The notes under the pieces: model-generated
Told to the model about the DNA's origin: nothing
The model's input: only the letters and a program-made list of their open reading frames with translations
Databases searched by the model: none
Shown here: one piece after another, positions 25,192-32,402 of the stretch
How the letters are laid out: every line of letters starts with the position of its first letter
Position numbering within the stretch: position 1 is the stretch's first letter
Position numbers and translations under genes: made by a program
NCBI GenBank assembly: GCA_009694725.1
Contig: SICV01000006.1
Span: 1-44,742 of the forward strand
Length of the DNA stretch: 44,742 nt
Source of the DNA: Candidatus Pacearchaeota archaeon
GTDB lineage: Archaea; Nanobdellota; Nanobdellia; Pacearchaeales; GW2011-AR1
Reading direction: 5' to 3'

Positions 25192-25791
25192 ATGTTCTAT
25201 TTAGTACGCGTTGAAGACCACGTTCGTGTGGAACCTAAGCATTTTGCTTTAGCTACCAGTAAGGCTATTGAAGCACAGCTTTGTGAAAGTTATCTTGATA
25301 AAGTCTTCAAAGATCTCGGCTATGTTATTTCTGTTGTTTCGGTGGATACTGTTGAAGATGGCGTTATTATTCCAGGAGATGGTGCCGCTTATTATCGTAC
25401 GCTCTTCACTGTTGTTGCCTGGAAACCTGAATTGCATGAATTAGTGTATGGTACGATTGCTGAAATTACCGGCTTTGGTGCATTTATGGCAATTGGTCCT
25501 GCACAAGGGATGATTCATATTTCCCAAACGATGGAAGACTATGTGTCGATGAGCAAGACGGGTACACTTTCTGGTAAAGCTACGAAGCGTGTTCTTTCTA
25601 AAGATGATGAATGTATGGCCCGTATTGTTGCTATTAGTTACAAATCTGGACAACCGAAAATTGGTTTGACGATGCGTCAACCGGGTTTAGGCAAAGTTGA
25701 ATGGGTCGCTGAAGATAAACGTAAGAAAGAAGCAAGTGCAAAAGCTGCTGAAAAAAAGACTACCAAGAAGAAAAAGGGAGATGCGAACTAA
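25192..25791 (+). CDS. rpo7: RNA polymerase subunit Rpo7 (E')
   Basis: 199 residues. The N-terminal RNP-like domain (MFYLVRVEDHVRVEP) docks on the polymerase core. The C-terminal S1 domain (VYGTIAEITGFGAFMAIGP, GMIHISQ) binds emerging RNA. A Lys-rich tail (KKTTKKKKGD) extends beyond the usual end. In archaea Rpo7 pairs with Rpo4 to form the stalk. The TATA box CTTTTTAAAGC (25162-25172) is centred about 25 nt before the ATG. First gene of a four-gene operon with Spt4, eS24 and eS31, an arrangement conserved in many archaea. Confidence 0.96.
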   Translation: MFYLVRVEDHVRVEPKHFALATSKAIEAQLCESYLDKVFKDLGYVISVVSVDTVEDGVIIPGDGAAYYRTLFTVVAWKPELHELVYGTIAEITGFGAFMAIGPAQGMIHISQTMEDYVSMSKTGTLSGKATKRVLSKDDECMARIVAISYKSGQPKIGLTMRQPGLGKVEWVAEDKRKKEASAKAAEKKTTKKKKGDAN

Positions 25792-25973
25792 TGGCCGTTA
25801 AAGCATGTAAGGCTTGTAAGCATATTGTAGAAGGTTCATCCTGTCCTGCCTGTGGTGGAAGAGAATTTGCAGATAGTTTCAAAGGACGGGTGGCTATTGT
25901 CCAACCTGAGCACTCTGAAGTTGCGAAACAATTAAAACATGAGAAAAAAGGAGTATTTGCCCTTAAATTATAA
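25791..25973 (+). CDS. spt4: Transcription elongation factor Spt4
   Basis: 60 residues. A four-Cys zinc ribbon is visible: CKACK near residues 6-10 and CPACGG near 18-23. It is followed by the conserved SFKGRVAIVQPEHSEVAKQL. Spt4 binds the NGN domain of Spt5 and supports processive elongation. The ATG overlaps the rpo7 stop by 1 bp (TAATG). The previous name in archaea is RpoE'' (subunit E2). Confidence 0.95.
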   Translation: MAVKACKACKHIVEGSSCPACGGREFADSFKGRVAIVQPEHSEVAKQLKHEKKGVFALKL

Positions 25974-25974
25974 C

Positions 25975-26244
25975 ATGGAAACTCGTTCAGACCATACCAA
26001 TACTTTGTTACATCGTCGAGATGTTGTCGTCATGCTTGAAGCTCCTTCCAATCCCGGTCTTCCCGCGGTTGTTACTCAGTTAGCTGAACATTTCAATTCT
26101 TCTCCTGAAGCTGTTGCGGTGAAGACTGTCAAAGGTTCGTATGGTACCCATGCTCTTATTATTACTGCTTCGATTTATGATTCGGCTGATTCTAAAGCTC
26201 GCATTGAACAGAAACCTTATGTTAAGAAGGAGAAAAAAGCATAA
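25975..26244 (+). CDS. rps24e: Small-subunit ribosomal protein eS24
   Basis: 89 residues from the ATG at 25975, one base after the spt4 stop. An ATG at 25939 lies inside spt4 and is rejected. Family pattern: [21 protein letters not shown], then [20 protein letters not shown] and [15 protein letters not shown]. It binds the 30S subunit. Third gene of the rpo7 operon. Confidence 0.94.
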   Translation: METRSDHTNTLLHRRDVVVMLEAPSNPGLPAVVTQLAEHFNSSPEAVAVKTVKGSYGTHALIITASIYDSADSKARIEQKPYVKKEKKA

Positions 26245-26435
26245 TGGCTGAAAAAGGAAAAGAAGGCAAGAAGAAGCATGTGAATAAGCCAACCAGTAAG
26301 AAATATTCTCATTACGCTTCAGGGAAGTCAACGCATAAACATTGTCCGAAGTGTGGTCAAGGTGTTTTCTTAGCCCAACATAAAGATCGACAATCGTGTG
26401 GTAAGTGCGGTTATACTGAATTTGCACGTAAGTAA
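26244..26435 (+). CDS. rps27ae: Small-subunit ribosomal protein eS31 (S27ae)
   Basis: 63 residues. A basic N-terminus ([14 protein letters not shown]) precedes a zinc ribbon with CPKCG and CGKCG near residues 34-57. There is no ubiquitin fusion, as usual in archaea. The ATG overlaps the eS24 stop by 1 bp. Last gene of the operon, followed by a long gap holding the structured RNA candidate. Confidence 0.94.
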   Translation: MAEKGKEGKKKHVNKPTSKKYSHYASGKSTHKHCPKCGQGVFLAQHKDRQSCGKCGYTEFARK

Positions 26436-26501
26436 GGATATTCCTTTTTCTTCTGTTTCCTTCTGAGTTTTGTTACGAGGGGTAACGTTTTTGATATGAT
26501 T

Positions 26502-26718
26502 AAAAAAGAATAGAATCTCACCTCTTTTTGGCGATTCGGATAGCCCCTTGTGCCTTATACAAGGACTTAGTTCAAGGGAGCTTGAAGAATCATTCTCTAA
26601 CTGGTCAGAAACGTGCTCCATGAGAGAGAAACGCTCTGAAATTATAAACCCATAGGGAAGAGGCCTCATCAATCAAGAAGAGCGATGAAACGTCTTCCCC
26701 TGGGAAAAAGAGGTGATA
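26502..26718 (-). ncRNA. Structured RNA candidate, ~217 nt, closed by a 12-bp terminal helix
   Basis: On the minus strand a TATA box (GGTTTAAATA, 26739-26748) is centred 26 nt before about 26717. The RNA would begin with TCACCTCTTTTT, whose perfect complement AAAAAGAGGTGA (12 bp, 26518-26529 with 26705-26716) is near the other end. It ends with TTCTTTTTTAATC, an archaeal-type T-rich terminator. Inside are AGGG-AAGA/TCTTCCCT enclosing TCATC/GATGA, GGAGC/GCTCC, and CCTTG/CAAGG. There is no credible ORF. I could not assign it to RNase P RNA, SRP RNA or a known sRNA class. It fills most of the 390-bp gap between eS31 and scpA. Confidence 0.6.
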
Positions 26719-26738
26719 CTACTTTACAGTTACAGGGG

Positions 26739-26748
26739 TATTTAAACC
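26739..26748 (-). promoter_or_regulatory. TATA box of the structured RNA candidate
   Basis: GGTTTAAATA on the minus strand lies 26 nt before the predicted RNA start at about 26717. As the TTTAAA core is symmetric, the same box might also serve scpA on the plus strand, with a leader of about 60 nt. Confidence 0.5.
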
Positions 26749-26788
26749 TTTCCTTTCTGTTGTAACTATCAAATGAGAACATATGGGG

Positions 26789-26811
26789 GGGAAAGCTACA
26801 AATAGCTTCCC
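26789..26811 (+). promoter_or_regulatory. Leader hairpin upstream of scpA
   Basis: GGGAA-A-GCTA pairs with TAGCTTCCC around a CAAA loop: 9 bp with one bulged A. It ends 14 nt before the scpA ATG and could affect its translation. Confidence 0.45.
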
Positions 26812-26825
26812 GTTGTACGTGTTTG

Positions 26826-27782
26826 ATGGATGCAGCAGAAGGAGTATCATCTAGAGTGTTGGAGGGAGTCTTTGGTGAAGTGCAGGGAGGAGTAAAAGTG
26901 GGACAAGAACAGATTCAGGACTTATTGTTTGGAGATAAATTGAGTTGGCAAGACATTATCTATGATTTAGTGCATACCGAGCAATTAGATCCGTGGGATA
27001 TTGATCTTTCATTGCTTTCTGCACGGTTTTTAGTACGTGTGCGCTCTTTGGAAGAAGCAAATTTCTCTGTTTCAAGTAAAGTGCTTTTAGCTGCTTCGTT
27101 GTTGTTACGTATGAAATCTGAGTTATTATTATCTTCAGATATTGAACGTTTAGATGCAGTTTTATTTGGACGAAAAGAAGAGAAAAAATATAGTCAGGAT
27201 AGAATTGTCCTCGATGAAGAGATTCCTGGGCTTATTTCTCGTACCCCTTTACCACGGTATAAGAAAGTCAGTTTGGAAGAAATTATGCAAGCATTGGGCC
27301 ATGCGATTAAAACAGAAAATCGAAGAATTCAACGAGTTATTGTTGCTCGTCAGCAAGAATATGAAACAGCACTTTCTATGCCCAAGCGAAGACTTCATTT
27401 AGGTGATGCGATGCAGACTGTGCATACAAAGCTTGAGAAGCATTTTGCTTCTTCAACTGAGAAATTGGCTTTTTCTTCTATTGCTGGAGTTGGGAGAGAA
27501 GAACAGGTTGCGACGTTTGTTCCCTTATTACACTTGGATACTCAACATAAAGTCTGGTTGGAACAAGAGGGACATGTGGGTGAAATTTGGATTCTTTTGA
27601 AGCATTTATATGAAGCTCAACATAAAGAAGCTCTTCTTCAGTTTGCTTTAGAGGTTGATGCTGCTTTGAAAGAAGAAGGTATTGTGGAGCCCCTTTCAGA
27701 TGATACCGGCGATGATGCTGTTGCAGTGACTGAAATTATCGTGAATGATTTTAAACAACCGATTGGGGATTCATTTAGATAA
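26826..27782 (+). CDS. scpA: Segregation and condensation protein ScpA (kleisin)
   Basis: 318 residues from the ATG at 26826 (a TTG one codon earlier is possible). Typical N-terminal kleisin features: SWQDIIYDLVHTEQLDPWDIDLSLL, then FLVRVRSLEEANFSVSSKVLLAASLLLRMKSELLL, which binds the SMC neck. The C-terminal winged-helix (VATFVPLLHLDTQHKVWLEQEGHVGEIWI) binds the SMC head. It acts in chromosome folding with SMC. No smc or scpB is in the window. The N-terminal ~25 residues before the family start are Gly/Val-rich. Confidence 0.92.
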   Translation: MDAAEGVSSRVLEGVFGEVQGGVKVGQEQIQDLLFGDKLSWQDIIYDLVHTEQLDPWDIDLSLLSARFLVRVRSLEEANFSVSSKVLLAASLLLRMKSELLLSSDIERLDAVLFGRKEEKKYSQDRIVLDEEIPGLISRTPLPRYKKVSLEEIMQALGHAIKTENRRIQRVIVARQQEYETALSMPKRRLHLGDAMQTVHTKLEKHFASSTEKLAFSSIAGVGREEQVATFVPLLHLDTQHKVWLEQEGHVGEIWILLKHLYEAQHKEALLQFALEVDAALKEEGIVEPLSDDTGDDAVAVTEIIVNDFKQPIGDSFR

Positions 27783-27813
27783 TATTTAAATAGGCTTTCA
27801 AAGTATTTTTTAT

Positions 27814-28284
27814 ATGGCTTCGATACAAATACACGAGCATCCTTTTCTTGAATGTGCTCCTTATCGTCTCCGCGTTGACTTAACATTGCAGGAGCGAATA
27901 ATTCAGATTAATGCTCGTAAAGTGTATCAAATTGGAAATAGAATGGATTGGGGGGAAACAGATGCTTGGAGACAAGAGGGCATTCGTGAATTGCCTCATC
28001 CCCCTATAGGGTATTGCTATTTCTTTAATTCAATACGGCATAGGGTGGAGCTTCAGCCTATGGATGGAGTATCTTATCGGCATGTTCGTCGCAGTGTTGA
28101 TGACGCAATTGATATAGAACATCATCCGGGAGCCCAGGTACGTTTACATATGATTCAGAAATTGGCACAAGCAGAAAAAAGGGATATGCAAGAAGCTATT
28201 GCACAAACGTATGTTCAAGTTGCAGAAAAAAAAAAGTTTAGCAGTAAAGCAACTAAGAAGAAAGCTTTGCTAAATACGAAATAA
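27814..28284 (+). CDS. Hypothetical protein with basic C-terminus
   Basis: 156 residues, soluble. The middle region RRSVDDAIDIEHHPGAQVRL and the Lys-rich tail (EKKKFSSKATKKKALL) suggest a nucleic-acid contact, but no family was recognised. The TATA box TTTAAATAGG is centred about 27 nt before the ATG (leaderless). It is convergent with hisS, and the 3' coding ends overlap by 32 bp. Confidence 0.68.
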   Translation: MASIQIHEHPFLECAPYRLRVDLTLQERIIQINARKVYQIGNRMDWGETDAWRQEGIRELPHPPIGYCYFFNSIRHRVELQPMDGVSYRHVRRSVDDAIDIEHHPGAQVRLHMIQKLAQAEKRDMQEAIAQTYVQVAEKKKFSSKATKKKALLNTK

Positions 28285-29506
28285 GCTGCTTCTCAGTGAG
28301 TTCTTTTTCTATACCTGTTTTCATATCTCTTAGTTTCCATTTCTTTTTCTTAATCTCGTCTTCACCAATAAATATTGCATAAGGGATACCATAGGCACTG
28401 GCGTATTCGAGGCATTTACCTGGTTTATCATAGAGTAGATTTACTGAGATGTTTTCCTTTCTTAGTTTCTGGGCAAGGATACGTGTTGCTTTTTCTTGTT
28501 GAATAGAAATGAGTTGCACAAGTGCGGGAGGTGGGACAACGAGGGAAGCGAGTTGTTCTTGGCAGAGGCCCATGAGTGCTTCAATGCTAAATGAAATGCC
28601 CACTGCAGGAATGTCTCGATTGAGATACTTACCCACTGTTTTATCATACCGCCCGCCCCCACAGAGAGCGGTCTTGGTGCCCGTAATAACGATTTCAAAT
28701 ACATTTCCGGTGTAGTAGCTAAATCCACGCATGAGACTGGGCTTAAAAATGGCCTTTATACCTTGGGCTTGTGTTGCAGTCATGAGTGCTTTGAGTTCTG
28801 CTGCCCCTTCGAATTTATTTTTTTCAAAGAATGAGATGTCTTTTTCCATAAGTTTGAATAAGGTGACTACTTGATTGGCGTCACCATATTTCTTGAGGTT
28901 CATTTTGACAAGGTCTTCTCCAATTTTATCGATTTTATCGATTTCTCGGAAGACTTGTTTTTTTTGCATGAGTTCACAGCTTTCTACGAGAGCATTGCTT
29001 AATTGGCGATTGTTGAGGGTGACTGTTGCTTCGATGCCTAATTCTGTGAAGATTTGCATAACTACTGCGAGGCATTCTGCTTCTGCTTGAACGCTTCCAT
29101 CTCCGAGGATATCAATATCACATTGGGTGAATTGACGTGTTCTGCCCAGGCGAATTGGTTCGTCTCTGAATTGCTCGCCGATTTGATAGCGTTTGAAAGG
29201 GAGTTTGAGTGTAGGATTTAATTTGAGAATACGCGCGAGTTGGAAGGTGAATTCATACCGCAAGCCAAGATTTCTTCCTGCACGGTCTTTCATTCTGAAT
29301 CGATCGGAGATTGCTTCGTCTTCTTGTTCACCCGGTAATGCTTCAGGGCGCATCAGTTCATCATACTCCACGATTGGTGTTTCAATTGGTTGGAATCCGT
29401 AGAGTCGATAGACTTTTTCAACTATCTGTTTTATTTGTGCTCGTTGCGCAGAGATCGGAGGTAAGTAATCTTGAAACCCTTTGACCGTATCGACCTCAAT
29501 GTTCAT
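28253..29506 (-). CDS. hisS: Histidyl-tRNA synthetase
   Basis: 417 residues from the ATG at 29506, whose overlap with the upstream stop forms ATGA; longer starts lie inside the upstream gene. Class II synthetase: motif 1 near YGFQPIETP, motif 2 RYEFTFQLAR with FRDEPIRLGRTRQFTQCDID, the His-specific RGFSYYTGNVFEIV, and motif 3 VGISFSIEAL. The C-terminal anticodon-binding domain spans the last ~95 residues. A TATA-like CTTAATAAAACC 27 nt upstream could add a second, internal promoter. tRNA-His lies 390 bp upstream on the same strand. Confidence 0.96.
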   Translation of the reverse strand: MNIEVDTVKGFQDYLPPISAQRAQIKQIVEKVYRLYGFQPIETPIVEYDELMRPEALPGEQEDEAISDRFRMKDRAGRNLGLRYEFTFQLARILKLNPTLKLPFKRYQIGEQFRDEPIRLGRTRQFTQCDIDILGDGSVQAEAECLAVVMQIFTELGIEATVTLNNRQLSNALVESCELMQKKQVFREIDKIDKIGEDLVKMNLKKYGDANQVVTLFKLMEKDISFFEKNKFEGAAELKALMTATQAQGIKAIFKPSLMRGFSYYTGNVFEIVITGTKTALCGGGRYDKTVGKYLNRDIPAVGISFSIEALMGLCQEQLASLVVPPPALVQLISIQQEKATRILAQKLRKENISVNLLYDKPGKCLEYASAYGIPYAIFIGEDEIKKKKWKLRDMKTGIEKELTEKQLISYLAKLSS

Positions 29507-29862
29507 AGTAGCACCTTGTTTGAGGGTTTTATTAAGGTTATGGGGGCTGGAGTCTGACTTCTTTTCTGGGTATCCCACTGTCCCACGTAATAGGTAAGTA
29601 TGCCTGTTTTGCACTCGTAGGTAACCCCCATCGTTCTGCAGAAATCTTCTCTACTTCTTCCTCCTTCCCAGCGTTGTTGTGTGGTATACTCATAGAATGT
29701 TAGTGTTCGCTCATCCCCTGTTTCATTAACCGTTGTACTATCGGTATATCCTTGGAGGACGAGCTCTCTTGAATAGAAATCTCGGAGTATAACGGGCGTT
29801 CTCCCTTTTTCTTGTATGCGGCGTTTTATTTCGATTCCTTCATTATGGGTCAATAGAATCAT
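29503..29862 (-). CDS. Hypothetical protein translationally coupled to hisS
   Basis: 119 residues, no family recognised. It starts MILLTHNEGIEIKRRIQEKG and carries beta-rich segments (ERTLTFYEYTTQQRW, GILTYYVGQW) with two Cys at FCRTMGVTYEC. Its stop overlaps the hisS start as ATGA, so the frame is very likely translated. It lies between tRNA-His and hisS on the same strand, only 29 bp from the tRNA. A G-rich stretch precedes the ATG, but no clear TATA box is seen, so it may be read from the tRNA-His promoter. Confidence 0.68.
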   Translation of the reverse strand: MILLTHNEGIEIKRRIQEKGRTPVILRDFYSRELVLQGYTDSTTVNETGDERTLTFYEYTTQQRWEGGRSREDFCRTMGVTYECKTGILTYYVGQWDTQKRSQTPAPITLIKPSNKVLL

Positions 29863-29891
29863 GGTGCTTTCCCCCTTGAAAGAGTGGCGAG

Positions 29892-29963
29892 AGCGAAAGG
29901 CGAGAATTGAACTCGCTCCTGAAGCTCCACATGCTTCTGCGCTACCGTTACGCTACAATCGCC
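29892..29963 (-). tRNA. tRNA-His(GUG), copy 1, with imperfect acceptor stem
   Basis: Minus strand. The D arm is GCG-TAACGGTAG-CGC. The anticodon arm is GAAGC-ATGTGGA-GCTTC with anticodon GTG. The T arm is GCGAG-TTCAATT-CTCGC. An extra 5' G matches the encoded G-1 of tRNA-His. The acceptor strands GCGATTG and CTTTCGC pair except for two U-U mismatches at 5:68 and 6:67; the discriminator is T rather than the usual C. No intron and no encoded CCA. A second GTG tRNA 1.6 kb away shows mismatches at the same two positions. Confidence 0.8.
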
Positions 29964-29974
29964 TATGAAATTCC

Positions 29975-30117
29975 AGAATTTAGAAGCAGGAACAGTGAAA
30001 ACAATCAGCGTTAGGTAACGCCTGTGCTCCGGGGTTTACTGAAGATATGAGAATTTGAGAGTTGGAACTAATGAAAACAACCAGTAGCAAGGGCTACCTG
30101 TGCTCCAGAGTAAATTG
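29975..30117. ncRNA. Tandem structured RNA motif with compensatory base changes
   Basis: Two copies of about 67 nt (29975-30041 and 30050-30117) share the core GGAAC...TGAAAACAA-Y-CAG, a 4-bp variable stem, then C-CTGTGCTCC. The variable stem is CGTT/AACG in copy 1 and TAGC/GCTA in copy 2, so all four pairs changed while pairing was kept. An outer GGA/TCC helix and a CAG/CTG helix with a bulged C are invariant. The strand is unsure. A minus-strand TATA-like element at 30153-30160 would make it a leader of tRNA-His copy 1; plus-strand transcription is equally open. The family is not recognised, and no C/D or H/ACA boxes were found. Confidence 0.7.
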
Positions 30118-30186
30118 CATTGACTTTCATAGTTATTCTATCCCTTGAGAAGTTATAAATGTTCCGGTTGATGTGTGATTTTCTTC

Positions 30187-30224
30187 GAAAGTATCTGATG
30201 CACGTTCTTGATGAGGGGTTCAGA
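30187..30224 (+). repeat. Dispersed intergenic repeat, copy A
   Basis: The core GTATCTGATG-C-ACGTT is followed by CTTGATGAGGGGTTCAG. It has close copies at 31491 and 31713 and a more diverged one at 39057, all in the same orientation. A TATA-like TTATAAAT at 30153-30160 lies about 30 nt upstream, with no plus-strand gene following, so a small RNA is possible. Confidence 0.65.
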
Positions 30225-30232
30225 ATTGAAGA

Positions 30233-31438
30233 TTATTTTCGTCTGTTTCGTGTTTCATGCCCTTTTTTGTTTTTAGTGCCCTGACCACGTCTGAAGAGAG
30301 GAACGACTGATCGGAAGTCGATTGTGTTTTTAAGGGGAATGAGTGGTGGGAGGCGTTGTTTTTCAATTTTAATCGTTGCTTCTCGACCAATGAGGCGCAG
30401 TTCCCCATGTTCTCCTGATGAGACGAAGCTGATAGCAGTTCCGTTTTTCCCCGCTCGTGCAGTTCTTCCTACTCGATGAATGTACTCGGTGCTTGTTTGA
30501 GGCATATCGTAGTTGTAGACATGACTCACATTGAGGATATCTAATCCGCGTGCTGCGACATTTGAACAGACCAAGATTGAAATTTCTCGTTTATGGAATG
30601 TTTCGAGATGTTCATTTCGTTGAACTTGTTCTAATCCTGCATGAATCGCAAGCGATTTGAGGCCGTAATAATTGAGGTTCATGGTGAGGCGATCAACGGT
30701 TCGACGAGTATTGCAGAAGATCATGACAATGCCCTTTGTTTTCTTGAGGAGATGAACTATCAAGGGGAATTTCTGTTCATGCGTGACATCATAGTAGGTG
30801 TGATAGAGTTGGTCGGGGTTCACATTTGTTTCTGTTTTGATATGGAAGGGAGTATGCATGTATTTTTTTGCTATTTGTTTGCTTTCTTTTGAGAGTGTTG
30901 CTGAGAAGAGGAGGGTTTGTCGTTTGGTCGGGCAGGCTTTGAGAATAGCGTGTACTTCTTTGTTGAATCCTGCTTCAAGCATTCTATCTGCTTCATCAAG
31001 CACGAGATATTGAAGCTTTGTGAGGGAGAGGCTTTTTGTTGTCAGATGGTCCAGGATTCTTCCCGGTGTTCCAACAATGATGTGTGCACTTCGTATCTCT
31101 TGTCTTTGTGTTGCAAGGTCTACTCCCCCGGTAAGTTCCGTTATGTGTATACTGAGGGGCTGGGCACATTTTTGTAAGGTTGTCGTTACTTGGAGAGCCA
31201 ATTCTCTCGTGGGGGTGAGAATGAGTGCTTGGATGCCTCCCCATTTGGTACAGGTGTTGAGTATCCCTGCGCCAAAGGCGAGCGTTTTCCCTGATCCGGT
31301 GGGGGAACAGGCGAGGATATCTTTGCCGTTGAGTACTTGCGGGATCACTTTTGCTTGTATGTCCGTTGGTTCGGTATATCCTTGAGATTCGATTGCAGTC
31401 ACTAGTTCTGCGGTGAGTCCGAGTTGGTTGAATTTCAT
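30233..31438 (-). CDS. DEAD-box RNA helicase (short form)
   Basis: 401 residues, a paralogue of the helicase at 13512. Motifs: Q (YTEPTDIQ), I (SPTGSGKT), Ia (PTRELALQ), Ib (TPGR), II (DEAD), III (SAT), V (AARGLD) and VI (HRVGRTARAG). In place of the RGG tail it ends in a short basic segment (FRRGQGTKNKKGHETRNRRK). The TATA element CCTTTATAGCC lies 28 nt upstream on the minus strand (leaderless). The gene is bracketed by direct copies of the dispersed intergenic repeat. Confidence 0.95.
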   Translation of the reverse strand: MKFNQLGLTAELVTAIESQGYTEPTDIQAKVIPQVLNGKDILACSPTGSGKTLAFGAGILNTCTKWGGIQALILTPTRELALQVTTTLQKCAQPLSIHITELTGGVDLATQRQEIRSAHIIVGTPGRILDHLTTKSLSLTKLQYLVLDEADRMLEAGFNKEVHAILKACPTKRQTLLFSATLSKESKQIAKKYMHTPFHIKTETNVNPDQLYHTYYDVTHEQKFPLIVHLLKKTKGIVMIFCNTRRTVDRLTMNLNYYGLKSLAIHAGLEQVQRNEHLETFHKREISILVCSNVAARGLDILNVSHVYNYDMPQTSTEYIHRVGRTARAGKNGTAISFVSSGEHGELRLIGREATIKIEKQRLPPLIPLKNTIDFRSVVPLFRRGQGTKNKKGHETRNRRK

Positions 31439-31490
31439 AGCTTTGGGAGAGAGATGAGGGCTATAAAGGTGTGGTTTAGGGTTTCTTTTG

Positions 31491-31525
31491 TAAAGTATCT
31501 GATGTACGTTTGGTGAGGGGTTCAG
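31491..31525 (+). repeat. Dispersed intergenic repeat, copy B
   Basis: AAAGTATCTGATGTACGTT then TGGTGAGGGGTTCAG. It differs from copy A by a two-base gap and a few substitutions. It lies just upstream of the TATA box of the DEAD-box gene. On the plus strand CTATAAAGG (31461-31469) lies about 26 nt before it, consistent with its own transcript. Confidence 0.65.
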
Positions 31526-31568
31526 GAAAGTAAAAAGGAAAAAGTACTCCCACTCACGAGCTTAGAAA

Positions 31569-31640
31569 AGCGAGGGGTGGGAGTCGAACCCACTCTAACG
31601 GCGCCACAGGCCGTTGTGCTACCGTTACACCACGATCGCC
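31569..31640 (-). tRNA. tRNA-His(GUG), copy 2, with imperfect acceptor stem
   Basis: Minus strand. The D arm is GTG-TAACGGTAG-CAC. The anticodon arm is ACGGC-CTGTGGC-GCCGT with anticodon GTG. The T arm is GTGGG-TTCGACT-CCCAC. A 5' G-1 is encoded. The acceptor strands GCGATCG and CCCTCGC mismatch at 5:68 (T/C) and 6:67 (C/C); the discriminator is T. The 5' half is very like copy 1, while the 3' half differs. The TATA box AGTTTAAAAAAC lies 28 nt upstream. Confidence 0.82.
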
Positions 31641-31662
31641 ATGGTCTCAATCGGGATTGGGA

Positions 31663-31691
31663 GTTTTTTAAACTATTGCCTGCAATAGTTT
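31663..31691. promoter_or_regulatory. TATA box and inverted repeat at the tRNA-His copy 2 promoter
   Basis: A perfect 9-bp inverted repeat, AAACTATTG-CCTG-CAATAGTTT (31670-31691), overlaps the upstream edge of the tRNA-His TATA box (31663-31672 on the minus strand). It could be a protein-binding site controlling this tRNA gene or a terminator-like fold on the plus strand. Confidence 0.4.
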
Positions 31692-31712
31692 ACTGTTTCT
31701 CTGCGATTTGAG

Positions 31713-31746
31713 AGGTATCTGATGTACGTTTTGATGAGAGGTTTTG
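31713..31746 (+). repeat. Dispersed intergenic repeat, copy C
   Basis: GGTATCTGATGTACGTTTTG then ATGAGAGGTTTTGG. It is located between tRNA-His copy 2 and the rhomboid gene, so copies B and C flank the tRNA as direct repeats 222 bp apart. An ATG inside it (31722) is not the rhomboid start. Confidence 0.65.
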
Positions 31747-31802
31747 GTACGTCTACTTTTTCTTTCAGTAACTTTATTAGGCATTTCTTCTTTCTTTGTA
31801 TC

Positions 31803-32399
31803 ATGAAGTATACGTTTAGTATTATGGGTGTATGTGCTCTTTTTGGTTTGTTCCAGTGGGGCATTCCCGGATTTACGGATGCGTTGTTGTTGACTTCTGA
31901 TGCCTGGAGTGAGCCCTGGCGATTTTTCACGGCGATGTTCTTGCATGGGGATATTCAACACTTCTTTTACAATATGCTCGCGTTACTTGTTTTTGGTTTA
32001 GTGCTTGAACATGATCTGGGGAGTAAGCGATTTCTTTTGTTGTATGGGTGTGCGGGAGTGGGAGCTAACCTTGTTTCCGTCTTTTTCTATCCTGCGTCTT
32101 TGGGTGCGTCGGGTGCAATCTTCGGGATGATTGGGGCATTGGTGGTGATGCGGCCCGGGATGATGGTGTATGTGATGGGCTTGCCGATGCCGATGCTTCT
32201 TGCGGGTCTGGTGTATGTGGGTGTTGATCTCTTTGGATTATTTGTTCCTTCGGGGACGGCCAATCTTGCACATTTGGTCGGTATGGCGGTTGGTTTAATG
32301 TTCGGGAGTATCTATCGTTCTCGGAGTGCGCGTGTTTCTGATCGTCCGCTTGTTGTTGACGAGCGCAGTATGCGCCAGTGGGAAGATAGGTATCTGTAA
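31803..32399 (+). CDS. Rhomboid-family intramembrane serine protease
   Basis: 198 residues from the ATG at 31803, with a TATA-like ACTTTATTAG centred about 27 nt before it; the earlier in-frame ATG lies in a repeat. Six membrane helices. Signature residues: the helix-2 FLHGDIQHFFYNM with the oxyanion-hole His/Asn, the nucleophile Ser in GASGAIFGMIG, and the catalytic His in ANLAHLVGMAVG. It would cleave substrates within the membrane, perhaps surface proteins such as those at the window ends, but there is no direct evidence of a substrate. Confidence 0.94.
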   Translation: MKYTFSIMGVCALFGLFQWGIPGFTDALLLTSDAWSEPWRFFTAMFLHGDIQHFFYNMLALLVFGLVLEHDLGSKRFLLLYGCAGVGANLVSVFFYPASLGASGAIFGMIGALVVMRPGMMVYVMGLPMPMLLAGLVYVGVDLFGLFVPSGTANLAHLVGMAVGLMFGSIYRSRSARVSDRPLVVDERSMRQWEDRYL

Positions 32400-32402
32400 T
32401 CG

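Noticed and set aside
26502-26718. Assignment as RNase P RNA
   Set aside because: The plus strand has a passing likeness to one conserved segment (ATAAACCC-ATA-GGG), but the other universally conserved blocks are absent and the promoter and terminator favour the minus strand.
30187-30224. C/D-box sRNA identity for the dispersed repeat
   Set aside because: CTGA and TGATGA blocks are present, but no complete C, D', C', D set with sensible spacing is found. The conserved part covers where a variable guide should be.
31722-31802. Earlier in-frame start for the rhomboid gene
   Set aside because: This ATG is inside intergenic repeat copy C, and the TATA-like element lies downstream of it, so 31803 is the better start.
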